Assembly: GCA_021786265.1 (NCBI GenBank)
Contig: JAJYNP010000260.1
Location: forward strand, 1-64,000
Source: Chloroflexota bacterium
GTDB taxonomy: Bacteria; Chloroflexota; Limnocylindria; Limnocylindrales; CSP1-4
DNA length: 64,000 nt
Direction: 5' to 3'
Position numbers and translations under genes: made by a program. The notes under the pieces were generated by a model. It had not been told where the DNA came from, did not search any database, and was given only the letters and a program-made list of their open reading frames with translations. Shown piece by piece: positions 18,095 to 26,284 of the stretch. Within the stretch, counting starts at the first letter, position 1; each line of letters begins with the position of its first letter.

Positions 18095-18592
18095 TCAGGT
18101 GTACGAGCGCTGGGTCCCGATCAACCGTTCGTCGATCCGCCACGAGCCGTTCTCGAGAACGAGACGGACCGTGTCGGTGTAGCGGTAGCGAGAGGATTGG
18201 AGGCCGGCCGAGTAGGTACGCTCCAGGGTCAGGTGGAGCGTTGCCCGGTCGCCGCTCCGCTCCGCTCGATCGATCCAGACGCGGACGTTCTGGTCCGCGT
18301 CGGAGCGTGCCGTGCTCTCGTCGATGAACGCCGAGAGGGTCATCCCGGAGCGGACCCGCGCGGAGAAGTAGGTGTAGGCGGTCTCGTAGTCGTTCGCGTC
18401 GAACGCCGCCAGGTAGCGCTGGTAGGCCCCCTCCGGCAGATCGGGGGCGTACGTCGTGGGCCGTGCGCCGAGGAACAGGACGGACGCGATCGCCGCGACG
18501 ACGAGCAGCGCCACGACACCAGCGATCGCAACGAGCGGGCGACGTGCGCCTGCGGCGGGCCCCGCACTCGGCACCGCTGACGAGGCGCCCAT
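18095..18592 (-). CDS. Single-pass membrane protein with NTF2-like extracytoplasmic domain
   Basis: This 165-residue protein has one N-terminal membrane helix (VAIAGVVALLVVAAIASVLF) and a soluble domain that reads like a cystatin/NTF2-type fold (YLAAFDANDYETAYTYFSAR, then TLHLTLERTYSAGL and VLENGSWRIDERL). An AGGGGGG ribosome-binding sequence precedes the ATG at 18592; an upstream GTG at 18598 is less likely. It is the first gene of a two-gene operon with the large membrane protein. Such domains often bind small ligands or peptides, but no function can be assigned. Confidence 0.75.
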   Translation of the reverse strand: MGASSAVPSAGPAAGARRPLVAIAGVVALLVVAAIASVLFLGARPTTYAPDLPEGAYQRYLAAFDANDYETAYTYFSARVRSGMTLSAFIDESTARSDADQNVRVWIDRAERSGDRATLHLTLERTYSAGLQSSRYRYTDTVRLVLENGSWRIDERLIGTQRSYT

Positions 18593-18776
18593 GATCACCC
18601 CCCTGCGCCCTTGCCGGAACGTACCGGGCTCGTCCCCGCAGCGCGTACTGTCCGCCGCCGTACTCCGCGGGACAAGTGCCGGTAGGCCCACGCTCCTCGC
18701 CCCCGGTCCGCCTCCCGTCTGTCGCGGCCTCCGGGCGAGCCCGAGGCGGGTTGCGCTGAGCGGGGGCCCGGCCTCA

Positions 18777-19205
18777 TCACCTGCCGCGCGGCGGCAGGTC
18801 CGTGTCCCTCGTGATTCCCACCGCGCGCGCCATTGCCACGGCCGCGGTCCGGGAGGTCACCCCGAGCCTGGCGTACGCGTGCGACAGGTGCGTCTTCACC
18901 GTATTGGGCGACACCACCAGCCGCCCCGCGATCTCGTCGTTCGAGAGGCCGCTCGCCAGCAGTGCGACGATCTCGGCCTCGCGGGCGGTGAGCGACCCGT
19001 GCAGTGGGATCATGGCGCCGGTCCGGTCGGCCGCGGGAGTCGCCAGCGCTGCTGGCGGCGAACCGGGCGCGCGGGCCTGACTCCGCGCCAGGGCGCTGCC
19101 GCCCAGCAGGACGACCAGCGCGAACGCGCACAGCGCCGCGAGGTCGAGCGGCCGGTCCGCGTTCCCCGTCCCGGCTGGGTACGGGTCCCGGCTGGGTACG
19201 GCCAT
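18777..19205 (-). CDS. LuxR-type HTH protein, probably the separated C-terminal part of a membrane regulator
   Basis: This 142-residue open frame holds one membrane helix (LDLAALCAFALVVLLGGSAL) and a clear LuxR HTH (LTAREAEIVALLASGLSNDE, then VSPNTVKTHLSHAYARLGVT). A 17-bp perfect tandem duplication lies at its very start. Upstream of the duplication a different frame encodes a further hydrophobic segment that would join smoothly if one copy were removed. I therefore read this as the 3' part of a longer DUF4118-like membrane sensor with LuxR output. It may still be translated from the ATG at 19205. Confidence 0.65.
   Translation of the reverse strand: MAVPSRDPYPAGTGNADRPLDLAALCAFALVVLLGGSALARSQARAPGSPPAALATPAADRTGAMIPLHGSLTAREAEIVALLASGLSNDEIAGRLVVSPNTVKTHLSHAYARLGVTSRTAAVAMARAVGITRDTDLPPRGR
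19168..19201. repeat. Perfect 17-bp tandem duplication that breaks a reading frame
   Basis: The unit gtcccggctgggtacgg occurs twice in a row with no mismatch (19168-19184 and 19185-19201). Seventeen is not a multiple of three. The frames above and below differ by exactly the offset that loss of one copy would correct, so the repeat is the likely cause of the gene break. Confidence 0.9.
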
Positions 19206-19357
19206 TGCAGGTCGATGAGCACCGCGGCGACGAACGCCGTGACCAGGCTGGCCCAGAAGCCTGCCAGGCGCGCGGTCGCCATGACCGCGACCACCACCGA
19301 CAGCAGGGCAACGTCGAGGCGTCCGGGGGCGAGCGCCAGCCCATCGACGGAGCGGCG
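19206..19357 (-). pseudogene. Out-of-frame 5' fragment of the LuxR-type membrane regulator
   Basis: On the minus strand a hydrophobic stretch is encoded in another frame than the downstream HTH gene: RLDVALLSVVVAVMATARL followed by a second helix VTAFVAAVLIDLQWPYP. This resembles the middle helices of DUF4118/KdpD-type membrane modules. No good start codon is evident upstream in this frame, so the 5' limit is arbitrary. Subtracting the 17-bp duplication brings it into frame with the HTH gene. Confidence 0.5.
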
Positions 19358-19861
19358 CGCGGGCGAGTAGCGTCCCTGTCCAGGGAGTATGCGGGTCGCA
19401 ATATCCCCTCCAGCGTTGCCGGGGCCGCTAGCCGTGCGACAAGGGATCACCGCGATCGACGGCGGCGCACCCGACGCGCTCCTGGCCCCCCGGACTCCAG
19501 GGTCGGTGCGCCTGCCGATCGGGATCGCCCGGCGGAGACCCTGCTGCTCCGGGTGCCGCCGATCCCGAACCGACTGCTGTCGGCGTTCAAGGCCCGTCGG
19601 TACCGCTGTGGGGGATATCGCCCGCAGCAGGCGCGCGAGGTCACACAGGTCCAGCCGGCGCCAGGTCTGTGGTGGCAAACCGGCTCGGGCGCGACGAGTC
19701 ACCGGCCGCGACGATCGGGCTCCGGCACGACGATCGGGCGGCAGGTGGCCCCGCCCCGGCGATCGGGCGGCTGGTGGCCCCGACGATCGGCCCGCCCCCG
19801 ACGAGCCGTCGCGCTAATCTGCCCGTGCACAACGACGTGGCCGGAACCAGGAGGCACAGCC
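19358..19861. other. Non-coding stretch with short direct repeats
   Basis: I see no convincing gene in these 504 bases. Two 23-bp near-identical direct repeats, differing at one base, lie at 19731-19753 and 19760-19782. Each begins cgatcgggcggc, and related cgatcgggc units flank them. They sit 80-130 bases before the YciI-like gene and could be part of its leader or a decayed repeat. Confidence 0.5.
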
Positions 19862-20191
19862 ATGGTGTCCAGCGAGATCCCCGATGGAGTCGAGATCGAG
19901 CGAGTCTGGGCGATCGAGGCGGACTACGCACCCGACGGCGAGGCCCGCCGACGACCGATCCGTCACGCCCACCTCGCCAACATCGCGCGCCTGATGCGCG
20001 AGGGGATCGTCATCGTGGCAGGTGCCGTGGGCAACGTCGAGTCGGCGTTCATCGTGGTGCGGGTGGCGGACGAGGCTGCCGCCCGCGACCTTGCCGAGCA
20101 CGACGTGTACTGGACCTCCGGTGCCTGGTCGAGCATCCGGGTCCGGCCGTACGGGCTGGTCACCTTGAGGGACAGCGGCGAGGACGACTGA
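19862..20191 (+). CDS. YciI-like family protein
   Basis: This 109-residue protein has the YciI/ferredoxin-like alpha-beta pattern. The conserved His-Asp/His core is seen as RRPIRHAHLANIARLMREG, followed by VIVAGAVGNVESAFIVVRV and the closing DVYWTSGAWSSIRVRPYGLV. YciI proteins are small dimeric proteins with a His-Asp pair near the active site; their reactions are mostly unknown. An AGGAGGCACAGCC sequence precedes the ATG at good spacing. It converges on the V-ATPase operon with a 14-base gap. Confidence 0.8.
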   Translation: MVSSEIPDGVEIERVWAIEADYAPDGEARRRPIRHAHLANIARLMREGIVIVAGAVGNVESAFIVVRVADEAAARDLAEHDVYWTSGAWSSIRVRPYGLVTLRDSGEDD

Positions 20192-20205
20192 CCGGGCTCG
20201 CCACG

Positions 20206-20853
20206 TCAGCCGAGTGGGCCCCTCGCTCCCCGTGCCGCGCGCCGTGCCTTGACGCGCTTGAGCCGGAACCGCTCCTCGCGCTCGCGCTGCTCGAGGGCGA
20301 GCTCGATTGCGCGCGTCTCGGCCTCGAGCCGCGGCACGATCCGCGTGCGGAGCGCGTTCACGCGGCTCCTCGTTCGCCGGATCTCCCGCGCCAGCCGGCG
20401 CACGCGTGCCTCCATCGTCGCCTGCCGGAGCGCGATCGTGAGCTCCTCCTCGAAGCGGAGCGCCGCCAGCTCGAGGGCGGGCCCCGACGCCGCCAGCGCG
20501 CGACCGCGCTTGTCCGGCGTGCGCACCAGGTCGCGCGGGGCCACCGCCGGGACGGCCACGCCGAGGACGGTCAGCGGGAGCAGGTCGACCCCGACCTCGC
20601 CGTCCGGCGGCGTCGCGGCCGCGGCTGACACGGCCACGTCGCCGAGGCGGACCTCCGCCTCCACGAGCGCGAGGCGTGCGGCCGCCGCGGCACGCTCGAG
20701 CTCGGCGTACGACGCGAAGACGAGCGGCACCTCCCGGTAGAACTCGCGCAGCAGCGCATCCCGCTTCTGCTCCAGCAGGGACTGGCCCTGCCGCGCCATC
20801 TCGAGACGCGCTCTCCCCAGGAGCAGCGCCATCCGGCTGCGACTGCCGTTCAC
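20206..20853 (-). CDS. ntpD: V/A-type ATPase subunit D (central stalk)
   Basis: Subunit D is the coiled-coil rotor shaft of the V/A-ATPase. The 215-residue protein begins with the family's typical helix (RLEMARQGQSLLEQKRDALL) and ends in a long antiparallel helix (RRLAREIRRTRSRVNALRTR, then RLEAETRAIELALEQREREE). A GTG start at 20853 overlaps the subunit B stop by 4 bases. It is the last gene of the operon. The C-terminus is strongly basic (KRVKARRAARG). Confidence 0.93.
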   Translation of the reverse strand: MNGSRSRMALLLGRARLEMARQGQSLLEQKRDALLREFYREVPLVFASYAELERAAAAARLALVEAEVRLGDVAVSAAAATPPDGEVGVDLLPLTVLGVAVPAVAPRDLVRTPDKRGRALAASGPALELAALRFEEELTIALRQATMEARVRRLAREIRRTRSRVNALRTRIVPRLEAETRAIELALEQREREERFRLKRVKARRAARGARGPLG

Positions 20854-22238
20854 GTTCCGGACTCCGCGGGCCGCCACCGGCGGTCGATCAGCTCGTCCGG
20901 GAGGCGCGTCAGCTCCTCGCGCGGGATCGCCGCCAGGAGCCGCCAGGCCACGTCGAACGTGTCCTCGATGGTCCTGCGCTGCGGACCCTGGGCGATCAGC
21001 TCGGTCTCGAAGCGCTCCGCGAAGCCGAGGATGCGTCGCTCGGACTCCTTGAGGGCACCCTCGCCGATGACCGTGATGAGGCGGCGCAGCTCTCTGCCGC
21101 GCGCGTACAGCGCGTACAGCTGGTCCGCCACCACGCGGTGCTCCGGCCGCGTCTTCCCCTCCCCGATCCCGGCGTTCATGAGCCGGGACAGGCAGGGCAG
21201 CGCGTCGATCGGCGGGAAGACACCGCGCGCGTGCAGCTCGCGGGAGAGGACGATCTGCCCCTCCGTGATGTAGCCGGTCAGGTCCGGGATGGGGTGGGTG
21301 ATGTCGTCGTCCGGCATCGTGACGATCGGCATCACGGTGAGGGAGCCGGGCCGGCCGATGACGCGGCCCGCGCGTTCGAAGAGCGTCGCCAGATCCGTGT
21401 ACAGGTACCCCGGGTAGCCGCGCCGGCCCGGGATCTCCTCGCGTGCCGTCGACAGCTCGCGCAGCGCCTCGCCGTAGGCCGTGATGTCGGTCATCACGAC
21501 CAGGACGTCCATGCCCATGTCGAACGCGAGATGCTCCGCCAGGCTCAGCGCGCACCGGGGCGCGAGCAGCCGCTCGATGGCGGGGTCGTCCGCGAGGTTC
21601 AGGAAGAGCGCCAGGCGGTCGAGCGAGCCGGATGACGCGAACGCATCGAGGAACGCGTCCGCCTCCCGGCGCGTGATCCCCATCGCGGCGAAGACGGTGG
21701 CGAAGCGTTCGGATCCGAGCAGCCGCGCTCCGGTCGCGATCCGCGCGGCCAGCTCGTCGGCCGGGAGCCCGGCACCGGTGAAGATCGGCAGCTTCTGGCC
21801 CCGGACGAGGCTGTCGAGCAGGTCGATCGCGCTGATCCCCGTCTCGATGAAGTCGACCGGGTTCGCCCGCGCCGCCGGGTTGATCGCCCACCCGTTCACG
21901 TCGACCGAGCGCAGCGGGACGATCGGCGGCCCGTCGTCGACCGGGCGCCCCCGGCCATCCATCGCGCGCCCGAGCATCGCCGCCGAGACGCCCAAGCGGA
22001 ACGGTCCGCCGGTCAGCTCGACGGTCGTGGAGCCGAGATCCAGGCCCGAGGTACCCTCGTAGACCTGCACCACGACGAGGTCCGCGGCAAGCTCCAGGAC
22101 GCGGCCGTGGCGCGTGCGGCCGTCGCGGCCAGTGACGAGCACCTCCTCGCCGAGCGCCACGTGCGGGAGCTCGCGCATGACGAGCAGCGGCCCGGCCAGC
22201 CGGTCCGCACCGGAGACCCGGTGCGCCGAGAGCGTCAC
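20850..22238 (-). CDS. ntpB: V/A-type ATPase subunit B (regulatory, non-catalytic)
   Basis: This 462-residue protein matches the non-catalytic B subunit of the A3B3 head. Features are the N-terminal barrel (ALGEEVLVTGRDGRTRHGRV), VYEGTSGLDL, ISAIDLLDSLVRGQKLPIF where a P-loop would be in the A subunit, and the conserved YPGYLYTDLATLFERAGRV and DDDITHPIPDLTGYITEGQI. No Walker A motif is present, as expected. The GTG start overlaps the A-subunit stop (GTGA) and the stop overlaps subunit D. Confidence 0.96.
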   Translation of the reverse strand: MTLSAHRVSGADRLAGPLLVMRELPHVALGEEVLVTGRDGRTRHGRVLELAADLVVVQVYEGTSGLDLGSTTVELTGGPFRLGVSAAMLGRAMDGRGRPVDDGPPIVPLRSVDVNGWAINPAARANPVDFIETGISAIDLLDSLVRGQKLPIFTGAGLPADELAARIATGARLLGSERFATVFAAMGITRREADAFLDAFASSGSLDRLALFLNLADDPAIERLLAPRCALSLAEHLAFDMGMDVLVVMTDITAYGEALRELSTAREEIPGRRGYPGYLYTDLATLFERAGRVIGRPGSLTVMPIVTMPDDDITHPIPDLTGYITEGQIVLSRELHARGVFPPIDALPCLSRLMNAGIGEGKTRPEHRVVADQLYALYARGRELRRLITVIGEGALKESERRILGFAERFETELIAQGPQRRTIEDTFDVAWRLLAAIPREELTRLPDELIDRRWRPAESGT

Positions 22239-24091
22239 GGCGCACCCCCCAGCCGCGCCGCGAGGGCCTCCAGGCGCGCCACGATCCCCTCTCCGGTCCA
22301 CGACTTGATGCGCTCGAGCTCGCGCAGCGCGGGCGCGGACGTCGCCTCCTCGACGGTCGCGCCACGCCGCAGCGCGGCGACCATGCCCTGCCGCGCGGCC
22401 AGAACGGCGCGCAGCGCGGCGAGCTGGACGTCGAGCGGCCGCGACGCGTCGACGGGGTCGAGCGCGTGCTGCTGGAGGAACACCTCGCGCATCAGGCGAG
22501 CTGCCTCGAGTGTCAGGCGGTCCTCGTCGGGCAGGGCGTCGACGCCCACGAGCTCGACGACGTCGAGCAGCTGGCGTTCGCGGGCAAGCAGGCCGATCGC
22601 CTCCGACCGCAGCGCGTCCCAGTCGGCTGCCACCCGCGCCCGGTACCACGGCGTGAGCCGGTCGACGTACAGCGAGTACGACTGGAGCCATCCGATCGCG
22701 GGGAAGTGGCGGGCGTGCGCGCGCTCCGTGTCGAGCGCCCAGAACGTGCCCGCCAGCCGGAGGCTCGCCTGCGTCACCGGCTCGCTGAAGTCGCCGCCCG
22801 GCGGGGACACCGCGCCCACGACCGTGATCGATCCGCGCCGGGACGGGCGCCCGGGCGTGGTCACCTGCCCGGCGCGCTCGTAGAAGCCGGCGAGCCGGCT
22901 CGCCAGGTAGGCGGGGAAGCCTTCCTCCCCGGGCAGCTCCTCCAGCCGGCCGCTGATCTCCCGGAGCGCCTCCGCCCACCGCGACGTCGAATCGGCGAGC
23001 AGCGCCACGTCGTACCCCTGGTCCCGGAAGTACTCGGCGATCGTGACCCCGAGCTGGATCGATGTCTCGCGGGCCGCCACCGGCATGTTCGACGTGTTGG
23101 CGATCAGCACCGTCCGGTCCATCAGCGGCGCACCCGTCCGCTGGTCGAGCAGCTCGCGGAAGCTCGTCAGCAGGTCCGCCATCTCGTTGCCACGCTCGCC
23201 GCAGCCCACGTACACGACGATGTCCGCGTCCGACAGGCGCGCCAGGGACTGCTCGACCACCGTCTTGCCGGTGCCGAAGCCACCCGGAATGACGGCGACG
23301 CCGCCCCGCGCGACCGGGAACAGCATGTCGATCACGCGGATGCCGGTCACGAGAGGCGCGTCCGCGGGGATACGCCGGGCGGGCCGGGGAACACGCACGG
23401 GCCAGGGATGGGCGAGGGTCAGCGGCCGGATTCCCTCCGCCGTCTCGAGCATCCCGATCGGCTCGACGACCGTCGGGTCACGCCCGTCGATCGCGAGGAG
23501 CCTCCCGGGACCGACGCCGGGCGGCACGAGGATGCGGTGCTCGAGCGAGCCTTCGGCCACGGTCCCGAGCTGGTCGCCGGGCCCGACCTCGTCGCCCACG
23601 CGCCGCTCCGGCACGAAGTGCCAGCGCCGCTCGAGGTCGAGTGGCGGGGCCTCGAGTCCCGGGGCGAGCGACCAGGTCCCGGCGCGGGAGAGTGCGCCGA
23701 GCGGGCGCTGGAGGCCGTCGAACGTGGCGCCCAGCAGCCCGGGGCCGAGCCAGGCCTGCAGCGCCGCCGCCGTCTGCACGACGGGATCGCCGATCCCCAG
23801 CCCGGAGGTCTCCTCGTACACCTGGACCGTCGCGATCCCCGCTTCGAGACGGATCACCTCGCCGAGGAGCCGGTCTCGACCGATTCGCAGGACCTCGCCC
23901 ACAGCGGGGGCGGTCAGCCCGGCGGCCCGGATGACGGGGCCGCCTGCCTCGACGACCACGCCCGGCGCCGCGCCCGACGTGGGATCGTTCCCGGCGCCGG
24001 CCGGGACGGTGCTCATCGCCGGCGGGCCGGGCACCGCGCTCACGGGGTCGGTGTGCGCCGCGCTCACGGGGTCGGTGTGCGCCGCGCTCAC
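22235..24091 (-). CDS. ntpA: V/A-type ATPase catalytic subunit A
   Basis: This 618-residue catalytic subunit has the Walker A loop GGFGTGKTVVEQ, the catalytic-Glu region GCGERGNEMADLL and the family block YFRDQGYDVALLADSTSRWA. It also has the long non-homologous insert characteristic of A subunits. The GTG at 24091 overlaps the subunit F stop. The first 24 residues are encoded by a 24-bp tandem repeat giving VSAAHTDP twice, with in-frame GTG codons at 24091, 24067 and 24043, so the true start is uncertain. An ATG about 75 bases further in precedes the conserved domain. Confidence 0.95.
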   Translation of the reverse strand: MSAAHTDPVSAAHTDPVSAVPGPPAMSTVPAGAGNDPTSGAAPGVVVEAGGPVIRAAGLTAPAVGEVLRIGRDRLLGEVIRLEAGIATVQVYEETSGLGIGDPVVQTAAALQAWLGPGLLGATFDGLQRPLGALSRAGTWSLAPGLEAPPLDLERRWHFVPERRVGDEVGPGDQLGTVAEGSLEHRILVPPGVGPGRLLAIDGRDPTVVEPIGMLETAEGIRPLTLAHPWPVRVPRPARRIPADAPLVTGIRVIDMLFPVARGGVAVIPGGFGTGKTVVEQSLARLSDADIVVYVGCGERGNEMADLLTSFRELLDQRTGAPLMDRTVLIANTSNMPVAARETSIQLGVTIAEYFRDQGYDVALLADSTSRWAEALREISGRLEELPGEEGFPAYLASRLAGFYERAGQVTTPGRPSRRGSITVVGAVSPPGGDFSEPVTQASLRLAGTFWALDTERAHARHFPAIGWLQSYSLYVDRLTPWYRARVAADWDALRSEAIGLLARERQLLDVVELVGVDALPDEDRLTLEAARLMREVFLQQHALDPVDASRPLDVQLAALRAVLAARQGMVAALRRGATVEEATSAPALRELERIKSWTGEGIVARLEALAARLGGAP

Positions 24092-24097
24092 GGGGTC
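24034..24097. repeat. 24-bp tandem repeat (2.7 copies) over the start of the ATPase A gene
   Basis: On the minus strand two exact 24-bp units (24097-24074 and 24073-24050) are followed by 16 bases of a third. Each unit contains the subunit F stop/subunit A start signature CCGTGAGCG, so the GTGA overlap is copied three times in frame. Confidence 0.9.
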
Positions 24098-24450
24098 TCC
24101 CCACCCGGCCGCGGCTCCCCCGACAGCTGGATCCGGTGGCCGATCGCGCGCTGGAGCGCCTCGCCGATCATCGCGCGGGACGCCGCGACGTCCGCGCCGG
24201 CGCCGGCCGAGATACCGAGCACGATCGGCCGGGCGAGGTTCTCCAGCGACGCGCGCGCCCGCTCCGGGACGCTCCACCACACATCCTCGGTCACCAGGAC
24301 CAGCCCCACGTCCTCCTGCGCGGCGAGCGACTGCACGGCGGACGCGGCGTCACCGTCGAGGGTGGCGACGACGGTCGCGACGCCCGCGAGCCGGAACCCA
24401 TCGGCGAGCGCGGGCGCGGTGACCACGACGAACCTCATCTTCTCCGTCAT
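24088..24450 (-). CDS. ntpG: V/A-type ATPase subunit F
   Basis: Subunit F is a small Rossmann-like protein of the central stalk. The 120-residue sequence shows the pattern RFVVVTAPALADGFRLAGVA, then VGLVLVTEDVWWSVP and PIVLGISAGAG. The ATG at 24450 overlaps the subunit C stop; GGAGG abuts this ATG, so the in-frame ATG at 24438 with better spacing is a real alternative. Its stop overlaps the A-subunit start. Confidence 0.88.
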   Translation of the reverse strand: MTEKMRFVVVTAPALADGFRLAGVATVVATLDGDAASAVQSLAAQEDVGLVLVTEDVWWSVPERARASLENLARPIVLGISAGAGADVAASRAMIGEALQRAIGHRIQLSGEPRPGGETP

Positions 24451-25361
24451 CCTCCGGCCGCCGGCATGTAGCCGGCGGCCCGCTCGCGACTCCAGCGCCC
24501 CGAGACGCGGCCGAGGACCGCGCGCAGCCGGATCGCCTGGGCCTCCACCGCCGCGACGTAGCCCGCGACGACGCCGACGCCCAGCGGATCGCGCCGGGCC
24601 CGCCGGGCGAGCGTGTCGAGCCGGGCGAGCGTCGACTGGCGCTCGAGCGAGGCGGCGGCCTCGATGCCCTGGGCGGACAGCTCCACGAACACGGCATGTT
24701 CCGCCGCGCGCTCGGCCGCGAGGATCTCGCGCACCCGTGCCGCGTCGCCGCTCCCGCCAGCCGCCCGCGCGTGGCGCGCCTCGAGGCATGCCTCGACCAG
24801 CCCCGCCTCCACCGCCGCCCAGGCCTCGCCGCGGTCGCAGCGTGCCCCGAGTTGCTCGCCGGCGTGCCGCTCGATGAGCCCCACGCGTCCGAGCAGCCGG
24901 ACCGACGCGGCGAGGGTCGGAGCTCGTGCGACGCCTGCGAGCTGCGCTCGGTCGAGGACCGCGCCGTCGGGTACCTCGTCCGCGGCGACCTCGGGATCGA
25001 CGCCCGCGGTCCGGAGCCGCAGCAGCGCGACTGCGCGCTCGCAATCGAGCGGCAGCACGAGCGCCTCGACCAGCGCACGCGCCGGCGGCTCGTACCAGCG
25101 GGGCAGGTCGCCGAGACGAGAAGATCGATGGCGTTCGATCGCCGCCAGCACGGCGCGCGCAGGGTCCGGGCCCCCGGCGCCGGCCCCGCGCCGACCGGCT
25201 CGGGGCAACGGCACGGCAACGAGCTGCTGCCAGTCCTCGAGGCGGCCGAGGTGCTCGAGCAGCGCCGCCGGGGACTCCAACGCCGCCAGCTGGCGGAGCA
25301 GGGCGGGAGTCAGCAGCCGAGCGCGCAGCGCGGCGATCCGGGCGTTGCCGTACTCGTACAC
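24447..25361 (-). CDS. ntpC: V/A-type ATPase subunit C (d-type, stator/rotor connector)
   Basis: This 304-residue mostly helical protein starts YEYGNARIAALRARLLTP, the usual opening of AtpC/subunit d, and carries repeated helical bundles (ALVEALVLPLDCERAVALLR; DPLGVGVVAGYVAAVEAQAI). It caps the membrane ring and links it to the central stalk. The start is GTG at 25361, 3 bases after the stop of subunit E. Its stop overlaps subunit F. Confidence 0.9.
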   Translation of the reverse strand: MYEYGNARIAALRARLLTPALLRQLAALESPAALLEHLGRLEDWQQLVAVPLPRAGRRGAGAGGPDPARAVLAAIERHRSSRLGDLPRWYEPPARALVEALVLPLDCERAVALLRLRTAGVDPEVAADEVPDGAVLDRAQLAGVARAPTLAASVRLLGRVGLIERHAGEQLGARCDRGEAWAAVEAGLVEACLEARHARAAGGSGDAARVREILAAERAAEHAVFVELSAQGIEAAASLERQSTLARLDTLARRARRDPLGVGVVAGYVAAVEAQAIRLRAVLGRVSGRWSRERAAGYMPAAGG

Positions 25362-25364
25362 GGC

Positions 25365-26048
25365 CTACGCCTCCACTGGTGGAGCCGCGACGGTGGGTTC
25401 TGCGGCTGCCACTGGCGCGCCGGCGGCCCCGAGCCCGAGCGCTGCCACGACCTGCTCGGCCATCGCGGACCTGGCACGGGCGAGCCGCGTCGCGAGGATC
25501 CCGTCGATTTCGTGGCGTCCGTCCGCCGAGCGCACGCGCACGCCCGGGCCACGCAGGGTCCCCACCACCGAAGAGGCGGGCGCGAGCACCGGTTCCACCA
25601 GGCCGACATCGCACGCGCGCACCTCGACCGTCGCGCCCGGGCCGGCGCGCTCGCACCCCTCCCGCGCCAGCGCCTCGAGCGCGTGTGCCCAGCGCTCCCG
25701 GTCGCCTCCGGAGGCGATCTCGTCGAGCCGATGTGCCGCCGCCTCGAAGGCCTCGTCGAGGCGGCGCGCGGTCAATTCCGCCCGGCGATAGACGAAGCGC
25801 CGTCGCGCCTCGTTGACCGTCCGCGCCGCTTCCGCGTGCGCCTCGGCTTCGGCGACCTTCACGGCCGCCGCGACACGAGTCGTCACGGATCGCCGCGCTG
25901 CCTCCACGAGCGCCGACGCCTCCGTCTCCGCCTCGGCGAGCGATCTCTCGCCCTCCCGGCGGGCCTCGGCCGCGATCGAGCGCAGGACCTCCTCGCGGCC
26001 GGTGGTGTCCGTGGACGTGGTCACCGGCTCGTCGCGCGCCGCTCGCAT
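25365..26048 (-). CDS. ntpE: V/A-type ATPase subunit E (peripheral stalk)
   Basis: This 227-residue protein has a long Ala/Glu/Arg-rich coiled coil (AEARREGERSLAEAETEASA) followed by a globular C-terminal domain (VEVRACDVGLVEPVL, VRVRSADGRHEIDGILATRL), as in peripheral-stalk subunit E. The motif GRHEIDGILATRL, close to the family's NSLEGRL-type strand, supports the call. An Ala/Pro-rich tail of about 20 residues follows. It lies 6 bases after the c-ring gene. Confidence 0.9.
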   Translation of the reverse strand: MRAARDEPVTTSTDTTGREEVLRSIAAEARREGERSLAEAETEASALVEAARRSVTTRVAAAVKVAEAEAHAEAARTVNEARRRFVYRRAELTARRLDEAFEAAAHRLDEIASGGDRERWAHALEALAREGCERAGPGATVEVRACDVGLVEPVLAPASSVVGTLRGPGVRVRSADGRHEIDGILATRLARARSAMAEQVVAALGLGAAGAPVAAAEPTVAAPPVEA

Positions 26049-26054
26049 CGCGCG

Positions 26055-26270
26055 TCAGCCAGCCTGCAGGATCAGCGCGGCGATGACGAACCCCAGGATC
26101 ACCATCGTCTCGGGGATGGCGACCAGGATGAACACCGACCCGGTCGCCTCGGGCTTCTCCGCGATCGTGCCCGCCCCGGCCGCCCCGATCCGCGATTGCG
26201 CCCAGCCCGTGGCAAGGGCTGTCAGTCCGATCGCGATACCGGCAGCCAGAAAACGCAGACCCTCGTCCAA
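26055..26270 (-). CDS. ntpK: V/A-type ATPase subunit K (c-ring proteolipid)
   Basis: This 71-residue hairpin of two membrane helices has the ion-binding glutamate in helix 2 (VAIPETMVILGFVIAALI). One hairpin per subunit is the short bacterial/archaeal form. The start is TTG at 26270, chosen because AAGGAGG lies 8 bases upstream and no ATG or GTG is available before the first helix. Whether the ring moves protons or sodium cannot be settled by eye. Confidence 0.9.
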   Translation of the reverse strand: MDEGLRFLAAGIAIGLTALATGWAQSRIGAAGAGTIAEKPEATGSVFILVAIPETMVILGFVIAALILQAG

Positions 26271-26284
26271 CTCACGGCCCTCCT

